Source: Alphaproteobacteria bacterium
GTDB taxonomy: Bacteria; Pseudomonadota; Alphaproteobacteria; Acetobacterales; Acetobacteraceae
Length of the DNA stretch: 64,000 nucleotides
Assembly (NCBI GenBank): GCA_026400815.1
Contig: JAPLOI010000034.1
Coordinates: 1 to 64,000, forward strand
Direction of reading: 5' to 3'
Shown in pieces: positions 62,653 through 64,000 of this stretch. A program made the translations under genes and the position numbers. The notes under the pieces are model-generated. The model searched no databases. It was given only the letters and a program-made list of their open reading frames with translations, and was not told the origin of the DNA. Numbering within the stretch: position 1 is the first letter of the stretch; each line of letters starts with the position of its first letter.

Positions 62653-62766
62653 GCGCCTTCTTTTTCCAGAGAAAAAGAAGCAAAAAGACTTTTGCGAGCT
62701 TGCGCCCGTGCCAGCACGGGCAAAACAGATAAAAGTTTTTTGGTTCTTTTTTTCAAAAAAGAACCC
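62653..62766. terminator. Paired A/T-rich hairpins around a G/C stem
   Basis: Palindromes at 62657-62680 and 62742-62765 flank the perfect stem GCCCGTGC/GCACGGGC with a two-base spacer at 62704-62721. T-runs follow the stem on both strands. The right palindrome touches the stop codon of the pseudouridine synthase gene, so it can serve as that gene's terminator ahead of asmA. Confidence 0.72.
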
Positions 62767-63765
62767 CTACCTTGTTCGCTTCGGCTTGAATGGCGGCGGC
62801 GCGCTGAACGCCAGCGCCTTGAACGTCTCGATCATGTGCGCCGGCAGCTCCGCCTCCACGGTCAGCGTTCCCCCTTCGGGATGCGGCAAGGAGAGGCGGC
62901 GGGCGTGAAGGTGCAGCCGCTCCGGGAAGCCTTCCACCAGGGCGGAGTTCCGATTGCCTTCGTCCTGCTTCTCGCTGCCGTAGGGGGCATCGCCGAGGAT
63001 GGGCGCGCCGATGCTGGCGCAATGGACGCGCAGCTGGTGGGTGCGGCCGGTGAGCGGGCTGAGTTCCAGCCAGGAAAGCTTGCGGCCGGCGTGATCCAGC
63101 GTGCGGTAGTCGGTGATGGAGTGGGCGGTGTCTTCGTCGTAGGGGCCGGCGACGGCGGCGCGTTCGCCGCGGAAGCCGTCGATGCGGACCAGGTCGCGCT
63201 CGATGCGGCCTTCCACCGGCACCGGGCGGCCGGCAACGACGGCCCAGTAGGTTTTCTCCACCGTGCGACCGCGGAAGGCGGCGGCGAGCTTGGCGGCGAT
63301 GCCGGGGGTGCGGGCGACGACGAGAACGCCGGAGGTGTCGCGGTCCAGCCTGTGGACGAGGCGGGGCTTCTCGCCATCGGCGTTGCGCAGGGCAGCCAGC
63401 ATCATGTCCAGGTGCTTGCTGATCCCTGGCCCGCCCTGGGTGGGCAGGCCGGACGGCTTGTTGAGGACGATGAGCTGATCGTCCTGGTAGAGGATCATCG
63501 ACTCCAGCTCGCGGCCCAGCGCGGGATCGAGCGGCGGCGGGGCGGGTGCGGGGGCGGGGCCGCTGGGCAAAGGCGGGATGCGGATGGCCTGGCCGGGTGC
63601 CAGGCGGGTGCCGGCATCGGCGCGCTTGCCGTCCACGCGCATCTGGCCGGTGCGGCAAAGCTTGTGGATCACCCCTTGGGTGATGCCGGGGAAATGGCGG
63701 CGGAACCAGCGGTCGAGGCGGATATCGGCCTCGTCCTCGGTGACTTCTTTGGTGCTGACGGTCAT
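62767..63765 (-). CDS. RluA-family rRNA pseudouridine synthase (RluC/RluD-like)
   Basis: A 332-residue enzyme. An N-terminal S4-type RNA-binding domain (DIRLDRWFRRHFPGITQGVI, HKLCRTGQMRVDGKRADAGT) precedes the synthase domain, with the catalytic aspartate in HRLDRDTSGVLVVART (Asp141) and LTGRTHQLRVHCASIGAPIL. It modifies uridines in 23S rRNA; RluC is the likely match but RluD cannot be excluded. It overlaps rarA by four bases (ATGA). Confidence 0.9.
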   Translation of the reverse strand: MTVSTKEVTEDEADIRLDRWFRRHFPGITQGVIHKLCRTGQMRVDGKRADAGTRLAPGQAIRIPPLPSGPAPAPAPPPLDPALGRELESMILYQDDQLIVLNKPSGLPTQGGPGISKHLDMMLAALRNADGEKPRLVHRLDRDTSGVLVVARTPGIAAKLAAAFRGRTVEKTYWAVVAGRPVPVEGRIERDLVRIDGFRGERAAVAGPYDEDTAHSITDYRTLDHAGRKLSWLELSPLTGRTHQLRVHCASIGAPILGDAPYGSEKQDEGNRNSALVEGFPERLHLHARRLSLPHPEGGTLTVEAELPAHMIETFKALAFSAPPPFKPKRTR

Positions 63766-64000
63766 GCGCCGCGGTCCTGGCGCAGCTTGGCCCAGTAGGC
63801 AAGGCGTTTGCCCACCTCGCGCTCGAAACCACGTTCCACGGGGTGGTAGAATTGCTGCCGCGGCATCGTATCCGGGAAGTAGTTCTGGCCGCTGAAGCCG
63901 TCTTCCGTGTCGTGATCGTAGGCGTAGCCGGCGCCGTAGCCGAGGTTCTTCATCAGCTTGGTGGGCGCGTTCAGGATATGGGCGGGGGGCATGAGGCTGC
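63762..64000 (-). CDS. rarA: Replication-associated recombination protein A, C-terminal part (cut by window edge)
   Basis: The last 79 codons of a RarA/MgsA-type clamp-loader-like ATPase: LNAPTKLMKNLGYGAGYAYD, DTEDGFSGQNYFPD, and RQQFYHPVERGFEREVGKRL. The frame is open past the window edge, so the start is not visible. RarA acts at stalled replication forks. Coupled to the pseudouridine synthase gene. Confidence 0.9.
   Translation of the reverse strand, partial: SLMPPAHILNAPTKLMKNLGYGAGYAYDHDTEDGFSGQNYFPDTMPRQQFYHPVERGFEREVGKRLAYWAKLRQDRGA

Overview
The window looks like a chromosomal segment of a GC-rich alphaproteobacterium, most likely Acetobacteraceae/Rhodospirillales. The evidence is very high GC at third codon positions, an fdsGBACD formate dehydrogenase operon, an ATP12-type F1-ATPase chaperone, IalB- and AsmA-family proteins, and a pheST-lepA block. 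No 16S gene is present, so the genus is not determined.

Layout. 1-1 kb: the tail of an IS630 transposase and two small exported proteins. 1-6.8 kb (minus): a complete molybdenum NAD-dependent formate dehydrogenase operon in the order fdsG-fdsB-fdsA-fdhD(fdsC)-fdsD. 6.9-14.6 kb: accessory metabolism, with a TauD-type dioxygenase, a flavin monooxygenase with an extra N-terminal domain, a metallophosphoesterase, a coupled pair of acyl-CoA dehydrogenases and a luciferase-like oxidoreductase. 14.5-20.8 kb (minus): an unusual run of two AMP-dependent ligases, a free acyl carrier protein, a dipeptide-type binding protein and a protein of unknown function with an LGDNCEFG motif.

21-45 kb is a mosaic accessory region. 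It is bracketed by two related segments in direct orientation: a zincin-like gene with a tRNA-Ser, or a decayed tRNA-Ser 3' end, beside it. Inside lie a broken Calx-beta adhesin, a 1370-residue autotransporter with a possible regulator, a coupled TPR-sulfotransferase / glycosyltransferase / hydrolase / IalB operon ending in a glycosyltransferase cut by an IS scrap, a four-gene DUF2924-serine recombinase-HTH module, a large orphan helical protein, and a graveyard of IS3, IS256 and IS5-type fragments.

45-64 kb returns to housekeeping genes: tRNA-Ser(GGA), lepA, pheT, pheS, rplT, rpmI, dapF, mtaB, ftsY, a trans-sulfuration enzyme, a second TauD dioxygenase next to a GMC oxidoreductase, an ATP12 chaperone, an AsmA protein, an RluA-family pseudouridine synthase and the end of rarA.

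Two families of intergenic palindromes recur. One is an A/T-rich paired hairpin lying next to gene ends (about 8.0, 10.8, 54.9 and 62.7 kb). The other is a G/C-core element (about 7.95, 10.85 and 56.2 kb), two copies of which are followed by related small ORFs. Many genes are linked by ATGA or GTGA stop-start overlaps, which indicates widespread translational coupling. All function assignments were made by reading the sequence; no database search was run.
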